DNA of 64,000 nt from Eremomyces bilateralis CBS 781.70 (Eukaryota; Ascomycota; Dothideomycetes; Eremomycetales; Eremomycetaceae), in assembly GCF_010015585.1 (NCBI RefSeq), contig NW_022985068.1:436106-500105 (forward strand). Reading direction: 5' to 3'. The position numbers were made by a program, and so were the translations under genes. The first letter of the stretch is position 1; every line of letters begins with the position of its first letter. The notes below the pieces were generated by a model. It saw only the letters and a program-made list of their open reading frames with translations, was not told where the DNA came from and did not search any database. Positions 40,476 to 51,750 of the stretch are shown in pieces.

Positions 40476-43400
40476 ATGTCCACTATGGGCGACGATGGAG
40501 ATGTCGACCACAAGCGATTTGCCCGCCCCAAGTGGCTAACCAAACCCACCCACAAGTCCGCCAGCAAGGAAAAGGGCCGCCCGGGAGACATCCCCCAACC
40601 CTTCTACACCAGTGCATCCAACCAACTTAGCGACGATGTTCAAGACTTCCTCAAACCTTCCACCACGAAAGCTCGCTCCTTCGCTCCGAAACTCGCTCCC
40701 AAAATCGATATCGCCGCCGCACAACGCTATCCCACTGCCAATGATGTTAACACCTCTCGGACGCCGTCGTCGATCAAAGGGAGGAGTGCAAGGAATCGGG
40801 CGAGGCTGAATGTCGCATGGGATGATGGCGCACTGGAGATCATGGGATATGGAGGGGACGACTGCGATGAGCCGACCATGGCGATCTCAAAATCAAAAGC
40901 GAGGGATGTGGGCGCCCGAAATGCGGCGAAGAAGCCCGAGCCACGATGGGAGCCGCCTCCGGTGCGCATGAGCTTGGAAGATCATACGCTACGGCCGACA
41001 CGAGGCAATGTTTCGGAGCCGGTAGGAAATTCGGGTGACCTGGAAAGGAGCAATACGTTGCCCCCTAATCAGCGGTCAAGTTGGGCCATTGTTCCTCCGT
41101 CGTTGACGGTATCCACCACCGTGGGTGCCGATGACGATGACGATGACTTCCAGCCGAAGCCACTCCAGCGAGCGCCCACGGGCTGGTCGGATTATTTAGA
41201 AGAGGAGGACGATCTACCAGCCAAGTCTCCCAAGTCACCGATTTCTCCAACCCAGGTCCTTCAGCAACGGATGCGACAGGAGGAAGGCCGGATCCTACAT
41301 CAAGTGCGGAGAAGCCAGTTGCTGGAGCTCCCAGATGACTTGTCGGATCTATCACTGGGCGATGCCTTGGGCCCATCTGGGACCTCGGCGACACAACCGA
41401 AACAACCACCTGCACCGGGTCCAAAACCAGATAAATATGCGGGTAAATCCACGCGAGAGGAAAAGCGGAGTTCCGCCTCTCCTCTCCGTGAGCCAACGCT
41501 TCCAAGAATTGAGTCCCATGATGCACCATCGAGCGGTTCAGATTTTTCCGCTTCGAAACACCCCGAACCTCGCAATATTCCACCCCCACCGACCAGATAT
41601 CTCAGCGCAGACGCCGTCCCCGTACAACCGCACCCACGAACTGGTCCCCCACCCGCTGGCTCATATACCACACCGTCTCCAAATTTCCATGCTAGGCTCT
41701 CCCCAGGATACCGCGAAGAGTATCAGACACCACCTGGCCCGTTTCCGCTATCGATCAACGAACCCCACCCTCCATCGGTTGACCCTCAAGCACGAACTGC
41801 CAGTCGCCCGTCCGCCGACCGGCCTCCCTCCCGCCCCCCGCGCTCCCCAGGGCTAATCCAAACCCAAAACCACCCCCCCAATTCCCTCCCGTACTTCTCC
41901 GCCGCCAAGATCGACCAGGAAGAAGCCCTCAGCCAGCTAACACCAGACTCCGTCAAAAACCCCACCTCCGCCACCGCCGACATGTCGCTCATCGATTTCG
42001 CCGACCGCATCGGCCACATGCGCCGAATCTTCCCGCTAACCGCGGAGCGCGAATCCCCCATTGCCCAGTTCACCGCCAAGCAGTGGCTCCGCGCCGCCGT
42101 GTGGTGGTTCCTGCGCGCCCGCCAACGCTTCGAAGAGCTGATTCGCGCGCGGGCGAAAGCCCAGCACTCGCTGGATTCCCCCGGAACGCAGCAGCTGGAC
42201 CAGGGGCACGTGGACTTGGGAAAGACGTTCTGGATCTTGGAGGACGTGCTGCCGTCGCATAAGCAGCTGCAGGATTACATGAGTGTCGACGATGATTCGC
42301 AGAAGGCGGCGGCGCAGGCGGCGGGGGATCAGTATGCGGCAGGGATCTTCTCGGAGGCATCGACGCTGCGGGGGCAGATGAAGCTGTTGGCGTCGTCGAT
42401 GACGAGGAATAAGCTGATGCCGCCGCATGAGGTGCTCATTCAAGGGCTCGATCAACTCATATGGATCCGGTATCCCAAGCTGCCGTTCCCCGAGATCCCG
42501 GCGGTCGCGATGTCGTGTATCGGGCACGACTTGCTTCCTTTTGACGACGCACGGGTGCTGTTCACCATGACGGTTGCGGACACCCATGAGTACTTCTGTT
42601 TGCACCGGTGTTTCGTGCTAGTAACGATCGATCCGGACTATATGCAGGACGTCGAGATTAAGAAAATGCCGGCGCTCCTGACCATTCTGCGTCGTCGAGG
42701 CACGCACGATATGAAATTGACGCTCGCGACGCAGAATGACACCATCAACTTCATCGTGAGTAATTTCAGTACGGTGATTTGATATTCGCTAACCTGGTTA
42801 GTATGAGGACAAGCTTCCGTGGGACGACATAGTCGCACTGAACCGTTCGAGACCGGAAATGCGAATCGCACTGCCTAGTCCGTGGCCTAACGATACCTAC
42901 CTCATGATCGCCCTCAACCCCTCCGATTTCACGACGATACGAAAGGCATACGACTCTACATACGCTGCAGCCACTGCTATCGAACAGCAACGAAACGAAA
43001 CCCTACTTTACCAGGGAATCCTGCGAGAATTCTACTTCAAATTCCTGCAAGGTCCTGCCCACCAAAATGGACCGCAATCCCACCCCCCCGAACGACCGTC
43101 GATCTACAATTTCCCCAGCGGAGCATTTCCCAGTACTTCGATCCATATCTTCGGGGTTTACACACGGCGACCCGTGCATAGTGGCGGGTATCGAAGCGAG
43201 TCGCTCTCGGGCTTTCGGGTCGTCATTACTACCACGGGATACAAGAGCATGAACACACTAACTCTGACATTTCCCGCTACACAGCCGGAGCATCTTGGAT
43301 CATACATGGATGCAAGTGGCTTTCCCGTCCTCGTCATGTTCCATTACGGCCCCGCACAGACTCGCGGAGATCTCGTCCTGAGTTTCCGATCCGTCCAAGA

Positions 43401-44798
43401 ACGCGAACAGTTGTTGGAGGTCATGCGAGGCTTCTACATCCAACCAGGCGAGCAGGTTCTCGCGGAACTTCCGCTCGATAGCTTCGACCTCGAAGAAGTC
43501 GAGTCTCGCAAACGATACCCGGCATCCGGCCAGCCGCCCTGGAGCAAGTTGAGCATCATTCAAACCATCAAGCCCGATCGTTCCACCTACCTCCGGATCG
43601 TCTTCAACTCGGCGGCGCAAGGATATAGGATTACCCTGACCGACCGCTTCACCAACCAGTCGTCGCAGTTAAAATTTCGCATCGCCACGGACCTTGAGCC
43701 GCGCATCGAGTTCCTTCGCTCCGATCCCCATGATCTCAGCTGCACCATCGAACGGACCGACCCCTCCACCAAAGTCGGCCCGGAATGGAGCCAGCTCCTC
43801 CACGCCACCGAATCCCCCACCATCCGTTCCTACACCTTCTCCACCATGTCCGACCTGCACACCTTGGAATCCATCCTCACTGGATTCACCGTGAAATACG
43901 ACTGGTAAGTCCCCCCACCCACCATCACCCAGGCCTCCAACTCACCCCATATAGCTCCCCTCAATCTTTCACTCTCTCCCGCTCCCGCCGCTCCGCCCTC
44001 TCCCTCACCCGCACCCCCAAATCCTCTTCCACAACCCGCCTCCAAATCCTCGAACAACTCCACTCCCCTACCCACCCACCCCTCACCCTCCTCCTCGCCT
44101 TCTTCGCCTCCTGGCCCCAAGCCCCCTATCTCGCCATCCCCCTCCGCCCCTCCGACGCCTTCGAGCGCCTCGACCCCTCCCGCCTCGCCCTCGCCTCCGC
44201 CACCACCACCTCTGCTTCCGCCCCCGGCAAATTCGCCATCAAGTTCCCCGACGCCAAATTCGGCTTCCCCACCACCCGCTCCAAGCCCCGCAGCCGCGAC
44301 CCCTCCCCCCGCAACAGCGTCGACCACCGCCCGGACACCGCCACTAGTGACGGCTCGCCCGCGCTAGCCGGATCGCTTCTCAGCGCGGGCGGCGGGCGCG
44401 GGAAGCGCGAGAGCGTGCTGCTGGACGGGCTGAGCTCCGCGTGGAAGGAGGGGGGATTCGCTGGGCGGTACGACACGGGGGGAACGGCGGGGCAGGGAGC
44501 CGGGGAGGCGGAGGTGGGGTACGTGAATTTGGCGGATCTGCCGTTCGCGGCCGAGCGGGAGGAGGTGGTGGTGGGGTTTGCAGGGAGTGAGGAGCGGGGA
44601 AGGCTGTGGGCGGCGTTGCCGAGGATGGGGGGGGAGGTGGGGGTTGGGGCAGAGGAAGAGTATGGGGGGAGATATGGAGGGAAGGAGAGGGATAAGGAAA
44701 GGCAGAAGAAGCAGAGTAAGGTGTTGAGGAAGAAAGAGGATGAGGAGGAGGAAGGGAAGGGGAGGCATGGGAGATTCTGGAGACGGGAGAAGGAGTGA
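40476..44798 (+). CDS. Large conserved-looking protein of unknown function (1408 aa)
   Basis: Exons 40476..42755, 42802..43904 and 43955..44798; both introns (46 and 50 nt) keep phase and have gctaac-type or CT-rich acceptors. No named domain recognised. Residues 1 to about 490 are disordered (Ser/Pro-rich, polyPro). Residues about 500-930 look folded, for example LIDFADRIGHMRRIFPLTAE, WLRAAVWWFLRARQRFEELI, GKTFWILEDVLPSHKQL, LIQGLDQLIWIRYPKLPFPE and YEDKLPWDDIVALNRSRPEM. A further beta-rich part around 1000-1130 (SIHIFGVYTRRPVHSGGYRS and similar) may be a PH-like fold (weak inference). The tail is Lys/Glu-rich and charged (KERDKERQKKQSK). The start could also be the second ATG at 40485. Cellular role unknown. 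Confidence 0.8.
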
Positions 44799-45121
44799 TG
44801 CTGGCTGGGAAAAGACGCACAATCGCTGCATGAGGACGAATCTGTTGCATTTCAGCGCTGTCCGACGTTTCTTAGTATCCGAGCATCTTTGTCGAGCGCT
44901 TGTTGCGTGCGTGTATCTACGTCGAAATTAGCGGGTCAGCGGGAATCGAAATCCATTCACGTTAGGAATCATCTACCTTCCAGCCTTCATTCCGTCAGTT
45001 ATCCGGTACCTCCAGGCGGGAGAAGCCATCGTCCCGCGTCTTTCTTCCCATACGGTCCTTCTCCTAGCAACGGGTGCGGCGCATCGCTGGAATCGAAGTA
45101 GTGGATATCTACCATGCAGCA
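44799..45121. other. Convergent spacer
   Basis: About 320 bp downstream of the 1408-aa gene. I see nothing beyond probable 3' UTR sequence. Confidence 0.4.
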
Positions 45122-45319
45122 TTAGTCCTGCTGGACAGTCCTTCTGTATTCGGGGGTTTTACCATTTTCCTTTTGGAGATCCTCCTCGGTCTTGATGCAT
45201 AGTTCGAGTTTCCCTTTGGTACTCGCCGACTCCGTGTAACCGCTTGTGGAAGCTTTGAGCTTGGGTTGCTGGAGGGGGGCTTTGGGGCGGAGAGAGCGGG
45301 AGGCTTTTGGGGAGGCCAT
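45122..45319 (-). CDS. Small hypothetical protein (65 aa)
   Basis: A 65-codon frame starting MASPKASRSLRPKAPLQQPK with a Lys/Ser-rich first half and a more ordered-looking second half (GKLELCIKTEEDLQKENGKT). It has its own spacer on both sides and no overlapping better frame. I do not recognise a family. It may be a real small basic protein or a chance frame. Confidence 0.4.
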   Translation of the reverse strand: MASPKASRSLRPKAPLQQPKLKASTSGYTESASTKGKLELCIKTEEDLQKENGKTPEYRRTVQQD

Positions 45320-45725
45320 TGTGGATTCTTGGCGGATTTTATGGGCGATCGAATCTAGACCGCCTTAATATGATCCTACCACTAATATTTCAGATCTTTA
45401 TTAGTAGTTTCATTTGAACTGATATTCCGACTTATTGGTTTGATTCCAGACGATGGTTGGCGCCTTACTGCTTCAAAGTTCAAACAGATACGAAGTATTC
45501 CAGCGGACTACAGCTACATGAAGTGCTAATGACGATCATGAGTTTGCGACTTGACCATAATCACAAATATATTTCTAAGAACAGTTTTGTTGATAACCAG
45601 TCTATCTGAGCGATTATAAAGACTTTGTTACATTTTCGACGTGTTAAATAAAAGTTCAGCATTCTATAATTCAATTGCACCGGTGTTGCTGAGTCTAGCC
45701 TCTACAATTTCCTTCGTTTCTCAGC
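45320..45725. promoter_or_regulatory. Divergent AT-rich spacer before NDUFAF3
   Basis: About 400 bp of AT-rich sequence between the small minus-strand frame and NDUFAF3; it presumably holds the NDUFAF3 promoter. No clear motif. Confidence 0.4.
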
Positions 45726-46406
45726 ATGTCACAACCACCATTACGACTCGCTCGTTCCGCACTCCGACACATCTCCAAGTCTCCCCGCTCCATAAACCCC
45801 TCGAGCTCTATACCTATGATCCGATCGTTTTCCTATAGCCACCGATACCTCGAACCAACCTCGTCCACCCGCCCCGAACCCCCTTCACAACCACCCGCGC
45901 GGGACGGACCCCCTCCCACCGACCTCGATAACCTGGACATCCTTAGCAACCTCCCACCCCCCAACACCGCCGTGAGTATCTGCCTCCCCGACGGCTTCGT
46001 CCTCAACGGCGGCGTCCGCGTCGAGAACTCTGGCATCATCCTCGTCGCCGGTGAAGCCTTCCGCTGGTATCCTACGCTCCCCTCCTCCTCCTCCTCCTCC
46101 TCCTCCTCCTCCTCCACCACACCATCACCGACAGCGCTCCCGAAGGACGGAGTCGGGAGGGTGGTGATCCCGGCGGCGGCATTCACGCTGCTCGAGCACG
46201 TGGCGCCGAAGCCGGACCTGCTGTTGCTGGGGACGGGGGAGCGGGTGCAGATGCTGGATCCGGCGACGAAGAACAGCGTGGCGGAGTTGGGGATCCGGTT
46301 GGAGGTGCTGGATACGAGGAATGCGGCGGCGCAGTTTTCGATGTTGGCGACGGAGAGGGGGGGGGATATGGTGGCGGCGATGATGGTGCCGTTGGGGTGG
46401 AAATGA
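45726..46406 (+). CDS. NDUFAF3: NDUFAF3-like complex I assembly factor (Mth938 domain)
   Basis: Mitochondrial assembly factor for NADH:ubiquinone oxidoreductase, 226 aa, single exon. Residues 1 to about 45 form an Arg/Ser-rich presequence (MSQPPLRLARSALRHISKSP). The Mth938/DUF498 fold follows from about residue 75: DGFVLNGGVRVENSGIILVA, GEAFRWYP, then PDLLLLGTGERVQMLDP, ELGIRLEVLDTRNAAAQFSM and the end AAMMVPLGWK, all matching the family pattern in which a new-pathway G-T-G turn is followed by L-x-x-x-G-I-x-[VL]-E-x-[ML]-x-T. A run of about 11 Ser interrupts the loop after the RWYP motif. Length is otherwise normal. Confidence 0.9.
   Translation: MSQPPLRLARSALRHISKSPRSINPSSSIPMIRSFSYSHRYLEPTSSTRPEPPSQPPARDGPPPTDLDNLDILSNLPPPNTAVSICLPDGFVLNGGVRVENSGIILVAGEAFRWYPTLPSSSSSSSSSSSTTPSPTALPKDGVGRVVIPAAAFTLLEHVAPKPDLLLLGTGERVQMLDPATKNSVAELGIRLEVLDTRNAAAQFSMLATERGGDMVAAMMVPLGWK
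46081..46115 (+). repeat. TCC trinucleotide repeat encoding poly-Ser inside NDUFAF3
   Basis: About eleven TCC codons in a row in the coding sequence, expanding a surface loop of the Mth938 domain. A likely length-polymorphic microsatellite. Confidence 0.9.
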
Positions 46407-46728
46407 AGGGTGACGGGCCTTGAACATAGGAGGACGAAGCTGGCGGATGCGCTTCTGAATGAAAGTATTGGATGTCACACGCGAGTCGCATTGACGTCCC
46501 CAAGCTGTCCCAAGCTGTGATCCAAGGCCGCTCTACTTGATATGAATCCAGGATGAAGTAGACAGCATGAACATGAAAGAATCACCATTCTATGTATCAG
46601 TACTGGGTATATCCCATATGAACCGAGGATCTAAACTCTGAACCTTTGGCGCCAGGCTTCCTAGATCATGCATCGCGGTACGCATTCCTTCGTTGAAGTG
46701 TCTTTACCAGCCTATCAGACTAGTCGAG
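46407..46728. other. Convergent 3' spacer
   Basis: About 320 bp between the NDUFAF3 and nicotinamidase stop codons; both 3' UTRs, nothing else seen. Confidence 0.4.
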
Positions 46729-47504
46729 TTATGTGTTCGGGTCGACTGCCAGCGTTTTCACCCTCTCGATCTCTAGTGAATTGGAATCGATCATCTTGAC
46801 CCCTGCCTGCTCCATCTCCGCCTTCACCTGATCCCACAGATGCGGATCAACCGCCTTCGTTGCGTCGGCAATGACCACCGTTCCAAACCCTTCTTTCGCC
46901 GCGTGCAGGGCGGAGTACTTGACGCAGTAGTCCATCGCTAGACCCGCCACATAGACGTGCGTGATCTCTTTCTCTTTCAGCATCTTCGAGATCCCGCTGC
47001 GGTAAACGGTCGGGTTGACGAATAGATCGGCGAAGACGGAGTACATCTCGACACGTTCGTCTTGACCCTTCTCAATGATCTCGTCGAGTTTGGTTTGGTC
47101 AAGTTCTGGGGCTAGTTCGGCACCGGGGGTCCTTTGGACACAGTGGTCGGGCCATAACCTCGTCGCTGCCGACTCGGCGGGATTGAGGGGGTTTGTGATG
47201 GTAAAGAAGGATTCAAACGGCTTGTTGTTTGGATGGGGGTGATTTGATGCAAATGAGACGTGGTTTTTAGGATGCCAGTCCTTCGTAGCGATCTTCAATG
47301 TGAAGGGGAGATCCAATAATCTGTTAAGAACCGGGGCGATATCTCGCCCCCCTTTGACCGCGAGGGAGCCATTCTTGATGGAACATTTGGTTAGTACAAG
47401 TTATATTTAAGTTGACATGGCTCGGCGCTTACCGGCGGGCAGAAGTCCTCTTGAAAGTCGACTATCAGGAGAGCCGGATTGAACTTCGGTGGTTGACTCC
47501 CCAT
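46729..47504 (-). CDS. PNC1: Nicotinamidase (PNC1-like, isochorismatase fold)
   Basis: Hydrolyses nicotinamide to nicotinate and ammonia in the NAD+ salvage pathway, and in fungi lowers a sirtuin inhibitor. Exons 47504..47433 and 47373..46729 give 238 aa. Exon 1 carries the catalytic Asp motif ALLIVDFQEDFCPP, joined to NGSLAVKGGRDI after the 59-nt intron (gtaagc donor, actaac branch, aag acceptor). Metal ligands are in IATKDWHPKNHVSF (D and H) and LWPDHCVQ (H). The catalytic Lys is probably in IIEKGQDERVEMYSVF, and the nucleophile Cys is in GLAMDYCVKYSA. All key residues are present. It is divergent from the Zn2Cys6 gene across about 800 bp. Confidence 0.93.
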
Positions 47505-48300
47505 CGTGATCGCGGGCCTGAACATTGGCCTCCAAATGCTTAAGAAGAAATCGACCCCGATGATGTCTCAACTAACATTTGGGTAGCAAAGCAACTTATA
47601 GCGAAGGAGAAGTATTATAATTGCACAGCCCGAATATGCTCTTCACCGCAGGAAATGGGGAGTTGTGATTGGGCCACAGGACTTGAGACTTCCGTATCAG
47701 CTGTTCTGAGGCCCAAATTGGATAACGGTGTGTTGCTTAGCCTTGAGGTCACAATTGGCGGTGCTGAGAGTATGACACACCGCATTGATTGAACTAATTA
47801 CAAGGTGGTCAAGAGTATATAATATCTGAATCAGGCAAACACAGCTCCGGATTGTGTTGGCGTTTGGCAACTAGTGTGTCATCATTGGCTTCCTATGGGC
47901 TGTGGATGCGGCTGCCTGGAATGCCTGAGGCAGAGACGGCTGCCCCCTGCAAGGATGCGGGCAGTGTGGCGTTTGTGGCTCAAAGCACAAGACAGGAACG
48001 GCAGGAACGCAGCCAGTCAGGTTACAGGACAGGAGTTCGCACGTGCAGTCAATCAGGTGACTAACTGACTATCTCTTAGCACATGCACAGACCATTTCCC
48101 CCAGAATATCCCCAGATGTCGATTTTCCACCGACGACAACATGCGCAAACGGTTCATGATCATCAAATATTTCTGATCACGTCCCTCGAGGACCCTCTCA
48201 ACTAGCGGGCGGCATCATTTCACTGTGAAATAATTAAAAAATATATGTTTCAGGAGCAGTATACTGAACGAACGGCTTAATCCGCCCGGAGAACGCCATC
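47505..48300. promoter_or_regulatory. Divergent spacer between nicotinamidase and the Zn2Cys6 regulator
   Basis: 796 bp containing both promoters. The 70-codon plus frames around 47852-48068 look fortuitous. No strong motif was found by eye. Confidence 0.4.
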
Positions 48301-51076
48301 ATGGAGAATCCCGCAAACGCGACTGCAGACGGCAATGCCCGTACTCCTCAGAATCCCGCGCAATCGCCTTCGTCAGCAGCAAACCGTCGCCGTCCTGCAC
48401 CTCAGGACTTTGGAGAACCCATTCGAAAAAAGTTGCACGCGTCTAGTCGCACTGGGCAAGCATGCGATCGTTGCAAGGTGAGTCGATTCGCATTGATTCA
48501 TTTTTTAACGGTTCGAAATCGCGGGCAAAAGGAGATCTGAGGATACCCCTGAACCCCTGCGTATGAGATCTTGTGCAACATTACATATGTGTTTCAAAAT
48601 AAAGTCGCTACGCGGTTCTATTCATTAACAAATTACTAGATCCGCAAGATGCGGTGCGACCCGAACACCTCGGGTTGCCAGAACTGCCTAGATGTAGGAA
48701 CCCAGTGTCTGACCACAGATCGGATTACTGGTCGCGCCTGGATCCGGGGCATCGGCGACAAACTGGAAGAGGAGAACCGTATCCTCAAGTCTCGCATTGT
48801 CCAATATGAAACCCGGCTACGGGATTTGGGGGAGGACGTTCCTCCACTCATGATTGACATTGGTCATCCTGTACTCGCTGCGCTTCCAAGTCAACCAACA
48901 ACCACCCTTGGTGCGCCAACCTCGGACTGGTCTTCTAACCCTCAAGGGGATCCGCTTGCAAGCGGGTCATACCCACATCCTAGTTTCGACACCAGCGTTC
49001 TCCCGGCGTTGAAGCAAGGCAAAGGGAACAACTACTTTGGTGTCACCTCCTCCTCAACTCTCAGCACCATCAAGGGGACTTCATTGTCCTTCTTTAGCAT
49101 TGAGGTAGACATTGCAGACTTTATCCAAGACGATCCGGTTGAGCAGTCGTATGATTTCTTCCTGAAGGGAGTATTTGGTCTGGAAAAGCACGAAAAGCCA
49201 CAGATGATATCCGTTGAGTCATCACGAATGTGTGCGGAAGGATTCTTTCGTGCAGTCAACCCATTCGCTCCTATCCTTCATAAACCGGACTTCATGAGAC
49301 TTGTAAGTTGAGCTCTGATCCTAAATCCGCGGTCACTGACATATCTTCCAGCTCGATCGTATCCACTCGGACGAGAATGTGGAGCTGAAACCATCGGAAA
49401 TCGTTTCGTATCATATGATGATCGCGAGCCTGAAGTTCCAGCAATCACTTCGAAATGGAGACAAAAACGACTTGAAGGAATCTCACGCCCACTATGCCTA
49501 TTCTTTAGGGTTTGTGAGCCAGCTCGTTGGGGCCACAGAGATCTCCGGCGTGGCAGCCTTATGTATGATCTGCTTCTACCTTCGCAATCTACCTAAACCC
49601 GGGCCTGCCTGGTTAATGGCGAATTGGACATACTCTATTGCTATTGAACTGGGTGTTCATCGATCTGCGAAAGCTTGGGGCGAGTGCGAGCGCAAACTTG
49701 ACTCGAATGAGATCGAGATGGGCAAGAGGGTATGGTGGTCACTCTACGCTCTGCTTGTCGCCCTCAGTGGAAGGTTGGGACGACCGATGCCGCTCCGTGA
49801 CGAGGACTTTGACTGCGAGATCCCTGAGCCGCTGCACGACAATCTCCCCAACGAAGATCTTCCAGAAGATCGAAAATGCTCATTCCGCGTTGGCATTGTC
49901 ACTTTCAAGATCGCTTCGCTCATGGCCAAGGTTTTCACCACCATTTATGCATTGCGTCCGCCAAACTATAACTACGAGCAGACCGTACTTGCCCTAGAAA
50001 TGGAACTAGACCGGATCAAGAACGAACTTCATCCAACCCTGCACCCAGACAAGGCTGTCGAGGAAGATCGTGTCTTCGCTACTTATTGTCAATTATGGGA
50101 TGCCGAGACCCGGCTCTTGATTCGCCATCCGGCCCGATGCGCGTCCATGGATTCCAAATACATTACGAACAACCTTCAAGTTTGCCTCACTACCGCTAAT
50201 ACTTTGCTGGATGTCATATGGACCATGCATGAGTTGAGGAGTTTAGACGTTGTCTGGATTGCCGTCACCTCCTATCTTTCGGGATTGTTCACGGCCTTGT
50301 TCGTGTACAGCCAACGGACCGAAGATATCCGTAATGACGAGTACGACCAACTTCGGAGCAACATGGAACGGTGGTTATACATGGTCGGCGAGATTGGAAA
50401 GATGCTCGAAAAGGTCCACCCCAACAAGACCGAAGGGACATATCCCCCCATGAGAATCCCCCCCGTCGAAACATCGGCCGAGAAGCTGCAGAAAACGATC
50501 AAGGGAATCATCCATGGTATCCTCAAGCAGATTCACGACCGCTTCAACAACAAGCACCAGCTCGAAGTCATCGCTCGGGACGCGCAAACACAGGCGCAGG
50601 CAGAGGCAGAAGCTGCACGGACAGATGCCCAACTCCCTACCGAAAACAACTCCGCAACGGGTACTAAATATGTCCCCTCAGCGGCACCATACACCCCTTA
50701 CCCCGACCCTAGCGTCAGTCTCGGCGTCTCCTCCGCCGGCTACCCCTCCACCACCACCAACTACCCCATCTCCCCTTACCAAAATCCCGCCCCACCAGTC
50801 GACACCGCTCCTCCCCCACCTCCCAACGGCCCCCCGCAAATGTCTCTCGCCGAAGCGCTCGGGTCCTATACCTCCGGGGCGAATGGCCCACCGAATAACA
50901 TGGGGTCCGCGATGTGGGACAACTTCACTAACACGGCGTTCGCTCCGAACATGGGGAACGAGTACCTATCCTCAGCGAACGCCCTGATGAACTTGGGGGC
51001 GAGGCAGATGCCGAACGGGACCACGGGGCCCACAGGCCCCACGTGGCCACAGAATGTGTACCGGCACGACGAGTGA
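48301..51076 (+). CDS. Zn2Cys6 transcription factor with fungal-specific TF domain
   Basis: 854 aa from exons 48301..48477, 48640..49302 and 49352..51076. The binuclear zinc cluster is split by intron 1 after ACDRCK and continues IRKMRCDPNTSGCQNC, then LDVGTQC; all six Cys are present with spacing 2-6-6-2-6. A linker and coiled coil follow (KLEEENRILKSRIVQYETRL). The fungal-specific middle homology region spans about residues 190-550, with PFAPILHKPDFMRL, LGVHRSAKAWGECER, VWWSLYALLVALSGRLGRPM and ETRLLIRHPARCASMD. The C-terminal 200 residues are Gln/Pro/Ser-rich, a likely activation region. Regulatory target unknown. The divergent neighbour is nicotinamidase, but nothing shows that this factor controls it. 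I cannot name the orthologue. Confidence 0.92.
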
Positions 51077-51750
51077 ATTGCAAGCGGCTGTCGCCGGTTG
51101 CAATAGGTCATAGAGCAGATCTCTGGCATGCAGGTGGATATGTGTGTAGATTTCCGGGCGTGGTTCGTTTTTCTTTCACCAGCATCGGCGCTGGAGGTTG
51201 TCTTTGAGCGATTTGTACTAGGAATGGCGTGGGGAAGGGTTTCTATTTATTGTGAGATGAAGATACCGTACTGGTGAGGCAGCTGAGCGCATTGCCGAAG
51301 GGTCCAATCCATTGGATACGCTTCTATTGAGGCTTACCTTACACTGTTGTAGAATTACAACCACGGCGGTAACTAAGCAACGGGCATCATGGTTCTTGCT
51401 ACGGGTGGACAGGTTCGGAGTTATAAAACGCATATTGTTCACTGCTCGCATGGGAGGATGCCGATGAATATCTAGATTCATTCAAAAAAGTGTACAATCG
51501 AAGTAAAAATAAGAAACAATCCCACTCGTACGTAACCTTTTGCGTTCGCCGCCAACCGGGCACAAATTACGATTATCTTCCGTCCGGTAAGTTCCAAATT
51601 CTGCCGTTTCCCAATGTTTCGCCGTCGCTACCATTTCCAATCGCTACCGTTTCCAATCATCAACGGATGTCCAGGGCGCTCGCTTCATGTGCCTTGCCAT
51701 CCGACCGTCTATGCGTCCAATACGCAAGACAGCGTCTGGTTCTCCAACGC
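51077..51750. other. Convergent 3' spacer
   Basis: 674 bp between the Zn2Cys6 gene and the ML/TRP-like gene ends. A short near-duplication (CCATTTCCAATCG / CCGTTTCCAATCA) occurs around 51630-51660. No gene seen. Confidence 0.4.
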
